DNA of 64,000 bases from Flavobacterium limi (GCF_010645075.1 NZ_JAADZV010000002.1:1-64000), one strand, 5' to 3'. Positions 16,382-25,520 are shown, counted from the stretch's first letter. Made by a program: numbers and translations. The notes: generated by a model not told the origin, from the sequence alone.

Positions 16382-16552
16382 ATGGAAAATGATATCAATT
16401 ACAGTACTTCAAAGTTGACCCCGGAAAAAGCTTTCCAAATGCTTCGTTCTGAAGGATTAGATGTAACGCCTGAACAAGCAGAGGAAATCTTGTATTTCTT
16501 AAGAATTATTGCTAATATCGCTGTTTTGAAATATTTAAATAAAACAAAATGA
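16382..16552 (+). CDS. 56-residue protein coupled to the serine recombinase
   Basis: ATG at 16382 gives MENDINYSTSKLTPEKAFQM followed by LRSEGLDVTPEQAEEILYFL and a short hydrophobic/basic end (RIIANIAVLKYLNKTK). Its stop overlaps the recombinase start (ATGA, 16549-16552), so translation is coupled. The pattern LTPEKA...L...G..VT.EQAE.IL suggests a compact helical protein. Similar small proteins are commonly seen just upstream of site-specific recombinases in Bacteroidota, possibly acting as accessory or directionality factors; that role is inference. Confidence 0.7.
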   Translation: MENDINYSTSKLTPEKAFQMLRSEGLDVTPEQAEEILYFLRIIANIAVLKYLNKTK

Positions 16553-18063
16553 GTAAGATAGCAGATTTATATATTCGTGTAAGTACGGACGAGCAGGCGG
16601 AAAAAGGCTTCTCACAGCGAAATCAGGAGGAAATGCTGAGAAAGTATTGCAGTATAAACCAGATACAGATACGTAGTGTAATATATGAGGATCATTCGGC
16701 TAAAACTTTTAACAGGCCCCAATGGAAAAAGTTTCTCGCTAATATAAAAAAGCATAAGAATAAAATTAATCTGGTTCTTTTTATGAAGTGGGACAGATTT
16801 AGCCGTAATGCGGGGGATGCTTATCAAATGATTAATCAGTTGAGAAAATTAGGGGTCGAACCACAGGCTATAGAGCAGCCGCTTGATCTAAGCGTTCCTG
16901 AGAATAAAATGATGCTTGCATTCTATCTGGCCGCGCCTGAGGTTGAAAATGACCGTAGGGCTTTAAATACTTTTCAAGGGCTAAGACGCGGCAAGAAGGA
17001 GGGGAGGCATATGGGCATGGCACCTTATGGATATGCCAATAAGGTTACTGAGGATGGAAAGAAATATATTGCCATAGTACCGGAGAAAGCAGCAAAACTT
17101 ATTTGGATATTCGAGCAAGTCGCTAGAAATGTCTTCAGTACCGAGTCTATTTATCAAATGGCAAAAGATAAAGGCTTAGAGCTGTCTAAGAGCAACTTGT
17201 GGGTAATTTTAAGAAATCCACTCTACTGCGGAAAAATAGTTGTTCCTAAATACAAGGATGAAGAGGAAAAATGGGTTTCGGGACAACATGAGGCGATCAT
17301 AAGTGAGGGATTGTTTCATAGAGTTCAGGATGTCCTTGACAGCAAAGCACGGACATACAGACCGAAAATTAAGACTGTTGAGAATTTTCCTTTGCGAGGT
17401 TTTTTTCTCTGTCCAAAGTGCGGTATGAAGTTAACAGGCAGCAAATGTAAAGGGAGGAGTAAATATTACTATTATTATCACTGTGATAAAGTTTGCAAAT
17501 GGAGAATAAACTCAGAAGTAGCCAATAAAATATTTAAGGAACACTTAAATAAATTTAAACCTTTAGCAGAAGTAAAGAAACTATATATTGCAATTCTGCT
17601 TGAAGGCTATAGAGAGCACACAGGAGTAATAGCAAGTGAAAAAAAGAAGTCCCTTGAGCAGATCGCGGTTTATGAAAAGAAATTAGCGGTGGCCAGAAAT
17701 TTGTTAGTTACTGAGAAAATCGATCATGAGGATTATAATCTGATGAAAATAGAATACAATGCAATTATCAATAAGCTGGAAAAAGACATTGGTAATGTCG
17801 AAGACGATAGGGCATCTATAGAGCATTTAACGACGACCGGACTGGAAAACCTTTTAAAGCTGGGCGAGGCCTTTGATGGCGGGACTTTAGCTGATTGCAG
17901 AGAATTAATTGGTTTAATTTTTCCCGAAAATTTCACATTTGAAGAAAAGAGAATCCGCACCGCCCGAATCAATGAAATGGTCAATTGTATCTATTTGGTA
18001 AACAATAGGTTACGGGCAAAAAAAAACGGACAAAAGATGATATTTTTCTTTTGTCCCGAGTAG
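16549..18063 (+). CDS. Large serine recombinase / resolvase-family integrase
   Basis: A 504-residue serine recombinase. The N-terminal catalytic domain (about 1-150) starts ADLYIRVSTDEQ with Ser12 as nucleophile and carries further conserved arginines (KWDRFSRNAG). A recombinase domain (about 160-270) follows, then a zinc ribbon with CPKCGMKL, a second Cys at GSKC and HCDKVC (about 288-321), and a coiled-coil region (about 355-425). Size and layout match phage/transposon large serine integrases. The stop codon at 18061-18063 touches the 3' end of tRNA-Arg, which suggests that the tRNA gene is the attachment site of the element that brought it. Confidence 0.9.
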   Translation: MSKIADLYIRVSTDEQAEKGFSQRNQEEMLRKYCSINQIQIRSVIYEDHSAKTFNRPQWKKFLANIKKHKNKINLVLFMKWDRFSRNAGDAYQMINQLRKLGVEPQAIEQPLDLSVPENKMMLAFYLAAPEVENDRRALNTFQGLRRGKKEGRHMGMAPYGYANKVTEDGKKYIAIVPEKAAKLIWIFEQVARNVFSTESIYQMAKDKGLELSKSNLWVILRNPLYCGKIVVPKYKDEEEKWVSGQHEAIISEGLFHRVQDVLDSKARTYRPKIKTVENFPLRGFFLCPKCGMKLTGSKCKGRSKYYYYYHCDKVCKWRINSEVANKIFKEHLNKFKPLAEVKKLYIAILLEGYREHTGVIASEKKKSLEQIAVYEKKLAVARNLLVTEKIDHEDYNLMKIEYNAIINKLEKDIGNVEDDRASIEHLTTTGLENLLKLGEAFDGGTLADCRELIGLIFPENFTFEEKRIRTARINEMVNCIYLVNNRLRAKKNGQKMIFFFCPE

Positions 18064-18137
18064 TGACCTCGACTGGATTCAAACCAGTAACCTTCTGAGC
18101 CGTAATCAGATGCGCTATTCAGTTGCGCCACGAGGCC
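18064..18137 (-). tRNA. tRNA-Arg (anticodon ACG)
   Basis: Read on the minus strand, the acceptor arm GGCCTCG pairs with CGAGGTC (one G-U). The D arm is GCGC/GCGC, the anticodon arm TCTGA/TCAGA holds loop TTACGGC (anticodon ACG), and the T arm ACTGG/CCAGT holds TTTGAAT. CCA is not encoded; the discriminator is A. The 3' end lies against the recombinase stop codon, a classic integration geometry. Confidence 0.93.
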
Positions 18138-18251
18138 TTTTTTGTTTTCAAGTAAGCTAATTTTGTAGCTTTGTTGATTGCTGTTTGCGGGTGCAAATAT
18201 AGGTATAAATGTTAGATGTACAAACAAAAAACAAGATAAAAATAAAAAAAA

Positions 18252-18764
18252 ATGAACTTAGAAAATTATGTACGTGATATTCAGGGATTTCCTAAAGAAG
18301 GAATTTTATTTAAAGATATAAGCCCACTGCTAAATGATCCTATGGCAAGAGAATATTGTATCAAAATTTGACTCAGTTCTTTAAATGATCGAAGAATTAA
18401 TAAGGCTGTAGGGGCTGAAAACAGAGGTTTTTTCTTCGGATGTTATTAGATGACCCCATTGAATGCGGGTTTTGTTCCTGTTCGGAAACTTAAAAAACTT
18501 TCATTTAAAACTATTTCTGCATCTTATGATCTGGAATACGGAACAGATTCATTAGAAATGCAGACAGATACCATTAAAAAAGGAAGATGAAGTTTTAATT
18601 CATGATGACATTCTGGCAACCGGCGGAACCGCTAAAGCTCTTGCGATTTAGTTAATGAACTCGGCGGAGAAATTGTTCAGTTTAATTTCTTATTGAAATT
18701 TGCTTTCTTAAACGGAAAAGAGAAGATAAAAGAGTATTCAGTATTTACTGCTATTATTCATTAG
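18252..18764 (+). pseudogene. apt: Adenine phosphoribosyltransferase, multiply disrupted
   Basis: Fragments in shifting frames spell an Apt protein: [20 protein letters not shown] and [10 protein letters not shown] at the start, GAENRGFFFG, then [20 protein letters not shown] and VLIHDDILATGGTAKALA (the PRPP-binding loop) and a C-terminal ELGGEIVQFNFLLKFAFLNG. There are several in-frame stops and indels, so no active enzyme can be made. Apt normally salvages adenine to AMP with PRPP. Whether another intact copy exists cannot be seen. It lies 114 bp beyond the tRNA. Confidence 0.85.
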
Positions 18765-18795
18765 TGGTAATAAATTGAATACGTTTATGAATTGA

Positions 18796-19392
18796 CTATT
18801 TAATGCCTAATCTGGATTTTAGTTTTAAAAACAATAAAGCAATTCTATAAGCATCTTCAGCTGATGAGTTTCTGTCACTTTTTGGGATTTTATATATTTC
18901 ACATAAATCATCTAAAGAAAACTGCTTATCATTAATGTCATTTAATTTTCTGTACATCACATCAATATCCAGTGCTTCGTTTTTTAATCTGCCGCAATCT
19001 AATCTTTCTAATGCAGCGTTTATCATTTCAATATCAAAATTAACATGATGACCAACTAAAACTGCATTTCCCAGATAATCTATAAAAGTTTGCAGAGCAT
19101 CATTTTCCTGAAGCTTAGTCATTTTACTGTCAATTATAAATTCGTTTGATAAGCCATTATCATGCAAATATTTATATTGCAATAAAACCGCTTCAAAATT
19201 ATCCTGGATTATGATACTGTCGTCTACAATAGCAAAAGACCCCATAGATAAGATAACATCTTTTACGGGATTCAGTCCTGAAGTTTCGGTTGATATAACT
19301 ACAAATCTATTGGGCTTAGTTTCAAACTTACTAAGATAGTTTTTCCAAAAATCAGGATATTCTTTATTAATATTTTTCAGCCAGTCCAGCAT
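18796..19392 (-). CDS. DnaQ-like 3'-5' exonuclease domain with altered catalytic residues
   Basis: A 198-residue protein with the DEDDh exonuclease fold. ExoI is FVVISTETSGLNP, where the usual DxE is Ser34-Thr-Glu36. ExoII is VGHHVNFD with Asp120 retained. ExoIII reads DRNSSAEDA with Asp180 present but Asn175 where His is expected. Two of five catalytic positions are therefore changed, and activity may be lost or altered. It starts one base after the stop of the cNMP/CBS/DUF294 gene, so the two are translationally coupled and probably function together. Confidence 0.75.
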   Translation of the reverse strand: MLDWLKNINKEYPDFWKNYLSKFETKPNRFVVISTETSGLNPVKDVILSMGSFAIVDDSIIIQDNFEAVLLQYKYLHDNGLSNEFIIDSKMTKLQENDALQTFIDYLGNAVLVGHHVNFDIEMINAALERLDCGRLKNEALDIDVMYRKLNDINDKQFSLDDLCEIYKIPKSDRNSSAEDAYRIALLFLKLKSRLGIK

Positions 19393-19393
19393 A

Positions 19394-21310
19394 TTATGAA
19401 AATTGTGTAAGTTGAAATTTACTCTTAATTAACTCCTCTAAATCGCGCATAGGAGCTAATGCATTTTTTAATTTCTCTTTGTCTGTTTTGGTTAATTCTT
19501 TGATATTTATATATTGACCGGAATCGTCATTTTTTAAACCTTCGACTGTTCGGAACTTTAATAATGTCAGAAAGGCTTCCGCACAGCTTAGATATATTTC
19601 TGCATTTTTAGAGTCTGAAATGGCAAGTTGTTTAAATCTTAAATAAGTATTGTTGATTCCTTTGATATTTGAACTTAGTATTAACAATCGTGCTGAATCG
19701 ATTAAAGGCATTAATGCCCTTGTTTTAATATCAAACTTCATTTTATGAGGACCTTCTTCTTCTAAAATGAATTTTTTAAAAAAACTTAGTGCTGAATTCT
19801 TTTTTAGGGCTTCATTACCTAAAAAATCAAAAAACAATGGATTGTTAATTGCATTTTTAAAAATAACGTTTTCTACGGCTTCCTCAATTTTCGGCTCACC
19901 AAAAACAATTTCATAATCAAAGAAAATACTGCTCAAATCATTACTATTTTCACCTGGAGTGTTCATCCAGCTGTTGTATTGTTTTATCCAGTCAGTCAAT
20001 GATTTACACCATAACATGTTGCTAGCCATATGCCCATTTGGACAAAATTCATAACCTACTTTTTCTAATAGTGATGTTGTTCTTTTGGCTAGTCTTAAAA
20101 AATAATCTTTTACTTCTCTGTATTTTTCGGGTGTAACATCTTCAAATATTAAAATGCTATCCTGATCCGTCAGTAAAAGTTGTTCCTTTCTTCCCTGGCT
20201 TCCAATACTTAGCCATGCAAAACGGGCAGGAGGGGAGCCCAGATCTAAAATGGTTAATTCCACTGCACGTTTTATCAGTGCAAGATTAATTTCGTTGGCA
20301 ATGTTGCAGATGTGTGAAATTGCAATATTCTTTTGAATCGAATTCTGAATCAAATCAGATAATCGATCCCGAATCTGTTTTAAATCTTTTGGTAGTTGTG
20401 ATCGTTTAATTTCTTTAATTAACACACCTGGGTTACTGGCTTGAGCCACAATTAAATCGTGTTCAGAAATAATTCCTCTGACAGCAGATTTGTTTGTTCC
20501 GTCTTTAGTAACGCATAGATGTGTAACATTATGTTTCAACATTAGTAATTGTGCCTCTGCAAGAGAAACATTTTCTATAACAGTAACAACAGGTGATGAC
20601 ATAATTTTGTCTATGGTTTCTGTAATAGGGTAACGTCCTGTCGCAATTTTAGAGGATAAATCAGCATCAGTCAAAATACCTATTGGATTGTTGTTTTCGC
20701 AAACCACAATATTATCAACCATAGAATCAGTCATTAAAATGGCAACATCTTTTACGATTTTATCAGCAGTAGTTGTTAGCGGTGCATTATTATAACTAAG
20801 AGACTGTATATATTGCAACTCTGATTGCGTATCCGAATAAAAGCCATTATCAGTAACCAATTTATTTGTGGAATTTACATTATCCTTGGTGTGACGTGAA
20901 TTAATTGCGAAACTTTCTAATAAAAAATTTAGCACATCCGAATTATTAGCTACAAATGGTCTAAAAACAGCGATAGGGATAGCGTAAACAATACTTTCTT
21001 CACGTGCTTTGGCTGTCATCATGTAATTGTTTTTTGCAAAAAACGGACGTAAACCAAAAATATCTCCTTCGTGACATTTATTTATGATAGTTTCTTCAGC
21101 ATCAGCAATTGTCGTAAGATTGATAATTCCGGACGATACTACATAAAAGCTATCATGAAGTACATCATTATTCTGAAACAATACAGCATGCTTTTCTAAA
21201 TTTATTACACGAATATTGGTCGCAATATTAAATAGTTCCTGAAATGTCAAATTATCAAATGGCGGATATTCTTTTAAAAAATCCGCAATATGTTCAGCAA
21301 TTGTATTCAT
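19394..21310 (-). CDS. cNMP-binding, dual CBS, DUF294 nucleotidyltransferase-like protein
   Basis: A 638-residue multidomain cytoplasmic protein. A cyclic-nucleotide-binding barrel (about 10-125) is followed by two CBS domains (about 175-300, ILTDADLSSK and ISEHDLIVAQ), then a DUF294 nucleotidyltransferase-like domain (about 330-450) with GSQGRKEQLLLTDQDSILIF, and its all-helical C-terminal partner (about 490-630). The G-S-x-G-R-x-E...TDxD motif resembles GlnD/GlnE-type transferases that modify proteins with nucleotides. The cNMP and CBS parts would sense nucleotides. It forms an operon with the exonuclease-like gene. Confidence 0.85.
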   Translation of the reverse strand: MNTIAEHIADFLKEYPPFDNLTFQELFNIATNIRVINLEKHAVLFQNNDVLHDSFYVVSSGIINLTTIADAEETIINKCHEGDIFGLRPFFAKNNYMMTAKAREESIVYAIPIAVFRPFVANNSDVLNFLLESFAINSRHTKDNVNSTNKLVTDNGFYSDTQSELQYIQSLSYNNAPLTTTADKIVKDVAILMTDSMVDNIVVCENNNPIGILTDADLSSKIATGRYPITETIDKIMSSPVVTVIENVSLAEAQLLMLKHNVTHLCVTKDGTNKSAVRGIISEHDLIVAQASNPGVLIKEIKRSQLPKDLKQIRDRLSDLIQNSIQKNIAISHICNIANEINLALIKRAVELTILDLGSPPARFAWLSIGSQGRKEQLLLTDQDSILIFEDVTPEKYREVKDYFLRLAKRTTSLLEKVGYEFCPNGHMASNMLWCKSLTDWIKQYNSWMNTPGENSNDLSSIFFDYEIVFGEPKIEEAVENVIFKNAINNPLFFDFLGNEALKKNSALSFFKKFILEEEGPHKMKFDIKTRALMPLIDSARLLILSSNIKGINNTYLRFKQLAISDSKNAEIYLSCAEAFLTLLKFRTVEGLKNDDSGQYINIKELTKTDKEKLKNALAPMRDLEELIKSKFQLTQFS

Positions 21311-21661
21311 AGTAAATCGAATATAGTCGAATGTAAAAATAATAAAATAATAAATGATTATGCGATATTGTTACAGCAAAACGATTGTTTTATACAATTC
21401 TTATTTTTTTATAAAACTTTCTCATTATTATAGGTTTGTATATAAGTTATATTGTTCACTATCTGACATTTGATTTTCTGACTTTCATCATATTACTTTT
21501 TATTGTAGATGTTTTGATGAACTTATACAAATTATTCAAAAATGTAATTAGATTTTATATTTTACATAATATAAATTATAGGTCAAAAAAACTATTGTTA
21601 AAAGAGAAATTCTCGTACTATATATAATACAAAGAAATTCTCTTTAGTCAGTGTGAATATT
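21311..21661. other. Gene-free stretch between divergent and convergent genes
   Basis: Very A+T rich. A 63-codon frame at 21436-21627 starts with TTG, is almost all Ile/Leu/Tyr/Phe/Lys and has no supporting feature, so it is not called. The promoter of the leftward cNMP/CBS gene must lie here; a TATATTCG box on the minus strand just upstream of 21310 is a weak candidate. Confidence 0.4.
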
Positions 21662-22078
21662 TTAAAGTTTTTTAGAATAAACAGCTTTACCATTTAGGGA
21701 AACTTCAATTTCATTTTTTTGTTCATTAAAAGTTGTTCTCAAAACATTTCCTTTGAAAACTGAAACATCTCCATAAACTTTTCCAGTCTCAGGTGAAACA
21801 TATTCGAATAATAATTTTTTATTATCAGGTTCAATACCGAGTTTATAGCTTGAAAATTTAGTTCCCTTTAAATTAAACTCTTGTTGAGAATCAATTATTT
21901 TTCCATCTGCATAAAAATTTGTAATAGATTTATTTAAGGTAATATCCGGATAATATTCATTTACCTTTTTTAGCAGATCGTACTGTGCCGTGTTTACTTC
22001 CTCAATTTTTGATGAAATTGTCTGAGCAAACGAAAATGTACTAAAAATAACTGCCAGTAGTAATGTGATTTTTTTCAT
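21662..22078 (-). CDS. Secreted protein of unknown function
   Basis: A 138-residue protein with a clear signal peptide (MKKITLLLAVIFSTFSFAQ) and no T9SS tail, so it is probably periplasmic. The mature 119 residues alternate charged and beta-prone segments and resemble small outer-membrane-lipoprotein-sorting-like folds, but I recognise no family. It stands alone, divergent from the MFS gene. Confidence 0.55.
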   Translation of the reverse strand: MKKITLLLAVIFSTFSFAQTISSKIEEVNTAQYDLLKKVNEYYPDITLNKSITNFYADGKIIDSQQEFNLKGTKFSSYKLGIEPDNKKLLFEYVSPETGKVYGDVSVFKGNVLRTTFNEQKNEIEVSLNGKAVYSKKL

Positions 22079-22183
22079 AATTTAAAATTTTAAAATTAGT
22101 GTGATAAAGAATTATTGCATTATTACATAATTACCATATTTGCTAAAAAGATGATTATTATAGATATCAAGTTAGTAAATATT

Positions 22184-22191
22184 TATCTTTG
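22184..22191 (+). promoter_or_regulatory. Bacteroidota -7 promoter box for the MFS gene
   Basis: TATCTTTG fits the TAnnTTTG -7 consensus and lies 29 bp before the MFS start codon. A good -33 TTG is not evident. Confidence 0.5.
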
Positions 22192-22220
22192 CACGAAATT
22201 CAAAGCGATATTTTAAGAAA

Positions 22221-23450
22221 ATGACAACAAAAAAATATATTAAACTTATTCTTATTTTAGGGTCTCTGACTGCTCTTGGCCCCTTCTCAATAGATATGTA
22301 TCTGCCAGGATTTTCAGGAATTGCCACTGATTTGAATACAACTGTTGCAAAGGTTTCGATGAGTTTATCAAGTTATTTTATAGGGATTTCTGCAGGACAA
22401 TTGCTTTACGGGCCTTTATTAGATCGTTTTGGAAGAAAAAAGCCTTTGTTTGTTGGTTTAATGGTTTACATTTTGGCTTCTCTAGGTTGTGTATATGTCG
22501 TTAATATTGATGTTTTTATTTTCCTGCGTTTTATACAGGCAGTTGGCAGTTGCGCTGCAACGGTAGCTTCTGTTGCTATGGTTAGGGATTTATTTCCTGT
22601 AAAGGATATTCCGAAAGTTTTTTCTTTGTTGATGCTTGTTCTCGGGCTTTCGCCAATGCTGGCGCCAACAATTGGCGGCTATGTAACTGAAGACTATGGC
22701 TGGCATGTTGTGTTTTTAATATTGATGTGTATGGGAATTGTTATTTTGACTGCATCACAAATAGGTTTGCCAAATAGCTATAAACCAGATACTTCTATTT
22801 CATTAAAACCGAAACCTATCATTTCGAATTTTTTAAAAGTGCTTAAAAACCCGCAATTTTTTACTTATGCATTTACAGGCTCAATAGCTTTTTCCGGATT
22901 ATTTTCGTACGTGGCAGCCTCTCCTATTATTTTTATGGATATTTATCATGTTGACGCTAAGACGTATGGTTGGATTTTTGCCTTTATGTCTGTGAGTTTT
23001 ATAGGTTCAAGTCAATTAAATTCGGTTTTATTAAAGAAATTTTCCAGCGAGCAAATGATATTTAGTGCTCTAATTGCTCAATGCGTAATAAGCATTGTTT
23101 TTTTGATTCTTTCTTTGAATAATCTTTTAGGATTGTATGAAACGATTGGAATGCTATTTTTGTTTTTAGGCTGTTTGGGAATTTCAAATCCTAATACTGC
23201 CGGACTTACGATTGCTCCTTTTGCTAAAAACGCCGGCAGTGCTTCTGCATTAATGGGAGCGATTCAGCTTGGCTTAGGAGCATTAGCCTCTTTTGCTATT
23301 GGAATTTTTGTTAAAGATTCAGTTGCTCCAATGGTACTCATTATGACCACAACAACTGTTTTAGCATTTATTATTCTGAATATTGGGAAACGTTTTATTA
23401 AACAAAAAATTGAACTGTCTCCGGAGAATGATATTGTATCTACCCATTAA
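22221..23450 (+). CDS. Bcr/CflA-type MFS drug exporter
   Basis: A 409-residue, 12-helix major facilitator of the Bcr/CflA subfamily. Helix 1 has LTALGPFSIDMYLPGF, typical of the group. The loop 2-3 signature GPLLDRFGRKKPL and VASVAMVRDLFP in helix 4-5 are also present, as is the motif C-like LGLSPMLAPTIGGYV. Such proteins export bicyclomycin, chloramphenicol, sulfonamides or cysteine using the proton gradient. Substrate here is unknown. It is a single-gene transcript with its own promoter box and terminator. Confidence 0.88.
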   Translation: MTTKKYIKLILILGSLTALGPFSIDMYLPGFSGIATDLNTTVAKVSMSLSSYFIGISAGQLLYGPLLDRFGRKKPLFVGLMVYILASLGCVYVVNIDVFIFLRFIQAVGSCAATVASVAMVRDLFPVKDIPKVFSLLMLVLGLSPMLAPTIGGYVTEDYGWHVVFLILMCMGIVILTASQIGLPNSYKPDTSISLKPKPIISNFLKVLKNPQFFTYAFTGSIAFSGLFSYVAASPIIFMDIYHVDAKTYGWIFAFMSVSFIGSSQLNSVLLKKFSSEQMIFSALIAQCVISIVFLILSLNNLLGLYETIGMLFLFLGCLGISNPNTAGLTIAPFAKNAGSASALMGAIQLGLGALASFAIGIFVKDSVAPMVLIMTTTTVLAFIILNIGKRFIKQKIELSPENDIVSTH

Positions 23451-23486
23451 TACAAGATAATGCATACGAGCCGTAAGGTCACGGCC

Positions 23487-23525
23487 AAATGGCGTCAATT
23501 GAAGATAATTGCTGCCATTTTTTTT
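23487..23525 (+). terminator. Rho-independent terminator after the MFS gene
   Basis: AAATGGC..CAATT pairs with AATTG..GCCATTT around a GAAGAT loop, followed by T8. It lies 37 bp after the stop codon. Confidence 0.8.
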
Positions 23526-23729
23526 ATCTGCCCCTATTTAATACCTGCAAAAATCGCAGTAAACAGAGTAGTATAACATAGTAGAATTATGCTTATTGAA
23601 ACTCAACGTTAAAAAAATATAGTTTCGTATTTTATAAAATCATTTGTAATCAAAATTCAGGATCACTCTTATCCTCTATTTTCTGTATCTTTTTAGAAAA
23701 CATTAAGAAACCCTTACTTGACAAATTAG

Positions 23730-23737
23730 TATATTTG
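23730..23737 (+). promoter_or_regulatory. Bacteroidota -7 promoter box before the RND region
   Basis: TATATTTG matches TAnnTTTG exactly, 56 bp upstream of the small secreted-protein gene at 23794. No -33 TTG stands at the ideal distance. Confidence 0.45.
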
Positions 23738-23793
23738 GCGTTCAATTATAAGGTTTCTAAACAAAAACAATTTAAAATCTTCGAATTTAATCG

Positions 23794-24153
23794 ATGAAAA
23801 ATACTAAGTTCACATGTATAATTTTATTATTTCTGTTACTCTTTATCAGGAGTACAGAGTCTAATAAATTACATGCTGAACAGAATCTTTACAAAAATTT
23901 CTGCGAGCTTACTACAGCTGATATTCCTCAGTTTTTATCTTCGGATTTACTGAATAAAGAAATTCATATTCATTATGTTGTAAAAAAGAAACTTAAATTT
24001 CGTGCTACTACTTCAGAATGCAGTACTTTAAGGTCCCCCTATTACAGCAATCTGATTAAATTCAGAAATTACAAACGAAGCCTAATTTATGGTATTGCAT
24101 CTATATACCAAATTCAGCGTCATACTTATCTTCACCTCTATCAATTGTTCTAG
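23794..24153 (+). CDS. Small secreted or anchored protein upstream of the RND pump
   Basis: A 119-residue protein with a hydrophobic N-terminal segment (about 7-18) that could be a signal peptide or anchor. The rest is basic and polar with no recognised domain. It precedes the RND operon by 225 bp in the same direction and has its own -7 box, so it may be the first gene of a longer transcript. Coding status is probable but not certain. Confidence 0.4.
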   Translation: MKNTKFTCIILLFLLLFIRSTESNKLHAEQNLYKNFCELTTADIPQFLSSDLLNKEIHIHYVVKKKLKFRATTSECSTLRSPYYSNLIKFRNYKRSLIYGIASIYQIQRHTYLHLYQLF

Positions 24154-24378
24154 TTTATAGAATAATATTTACATTTTTTATAAATCCACTTTTAATTCAC
24201 CTCTCTTTATTGCGTCTGTAGCCAGATGTAAAGAGAAAAATATTCGTTTGTAAAAATGTAAACTACATCCCGAAACGGCTAAAACCGTATTCATCATTTC
24301 CATTTTTCTAAAACCAATTACAAAACTCCCTATAGAAAATCTGTATGGGAGAGAATCTTTTTATAATAAATTAAAATC

Positions 24379-25470
24379 ATGATCACCAAAAACAATTCAT
24401 TTTTCACCGTAATTTTATCGTTGTTCGTCCTAGTCTCGTGTGGAGATAAAGCCAAAAAGAACCCAAATAAAATAAAAACAGTACCTGTCTATAAAATTAC
24501 CTTAAAAGACACTATCGTTTCGAGCAAATTTGTTGCCGATGTACAAGCTAAAAATAATGTGGAAATTCATGCCCGTATCCCTGGATTATTGGACAAAGTG
24601 TATGTTAGTGAAGGGCAAAAAGTAAAAAAAGGACAAATACTTTTTAAAATAAGTGATGTGGAGCTGCAGATTCAGCTCCTAAAAGCAGAAGCTGTTTATA
24701 AAAGTGCAAAAGCCGATCTAAGAATCGCAACTGTTGAACTTGAGCAAGCCCAAACTCTTTTTAATAAAAAAGTAATTGCAGATAAAGAACTGGAATTATC
24801 AAAAGCAAAATATGAAGCTGCTTCCGCAAAAGTAGCACATGCTGTGGCAGAAAAAAAAGCCATTACACAGCAGATCAGTTTTACAACCATCTGTGCACCT
24901 TTTAACGGAACGATTGACCGTATTCCGTTTAAAGAAGGAAGTTTAGTTGAAAATGGTTCATTATTGACCACTGTTTCCCAATTAGATGATGTTTACGCTT
25001 ACTTCTCAATTCCGGAAAATACGTATTTTCAAATGATGGAAGACAAAACTTTAAATACGCAGGGAGACATCAAACTGGTATTGCCAAACGGAATGGTTTA
25101 CGACAAAAAAGGAGAATTAAGAACTGCCGACGGAGAAATCGACAGGCAAACCGGTTCTATTCAGTATAAAGCAAAATTTCACAATCCACAAGGGTTTATC
25201 AAACACGGAACTTCTGGAAAACTGATTATTTCAGAACCCAAAACAAATGCAATTTTAATTCCGCAAAAAGCAGTTTTTTCTATTCAGGACAAACAATACG
25301 TATTTCGCGTGAACAAAGATGGAGTAGTTAAAATGACAAATATTACAATTGAATCCACTCTGGATGATGTATACATCCTAAATGACGGTCTAAGAAGCGA
25401 TGACCTTATTGTGCAGGAAGGTGCACAATCATTGAGAGACGGTGATAAAATCAACATGAAACAAATGTAG
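24379..25470 (+). CDS. RND efflux periplasmic adaptor (membrane fusion lipoprotein)
   Basis: A 363-residue adaptor of the AcrA/MexA type. A lipoprotein signal ends at VLVSC (Cys22). Barrel-sandwich halves (EIHARIPGLLDKVYVSEGQK and FNGTIDRIPFKEGS) flank an alpha hairpin (about 95-165, EAASAKVAHAVAEKKA), followed by beta-barrel and membrane-proximal domains. It links the inner-membrane pump to the outer-membrane channel. The pump gene follows 50 bp downstream and the channel gene comes next, giving a complete tripartite system. Confidence 0.92.
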   Translation: MITKNNSFFTVILSLFVLVSCGDKAKKNPNKIKTVPVYKITLKDTIVSSKFVADVQAKNNVEIHARIPGLLDKVYVSEGQKVKKGQILFKISDVELQIQLLKAEAVYKSAKADLRIATVELEQAQTLFNKKVIADKELELSKAKYEAASAKVAHAVAEKKAITQQISFTTICAPFNGTIDRIPFKEGSLVENGSLLTTVSQLDDVYAYFSIPENTYFQMMEDKTLNTQGDIKLVLPNGMVYDKKGELRTADGEIDRQTGSIQYKAKFHNPQGFIKHGTSGKLIISEPKTNAILIPQKAVFSIQDKQYVFRVNKDGVVKMTNITIESTLDDVYILNDGLRSDDLIVQEGAQSLRDGDKINMKQM

Positions 25471-25520
25471 GTTATCGATCTGTAAAACAGTTATTTAATT
25501 ATTTATCTAAAAAATTTAAA

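Noticed and set aside
16549..18063. Prophage or ICE
   Set aside because: Only the recombinase and its small partner are present; no structural, replication or conjugation genes in the window.
17991..18227. 78-codon minus-strand frame
   Set aside because: It reads through the tRNA-Arg gene; a translated tRNA is a known false gene.
21436..21627. 63-residue hydrophobic protein
   Set aside because: TTG start, extreme Ile/Leu/Tyr/Lys bias and no supporting promoter or neighbour.
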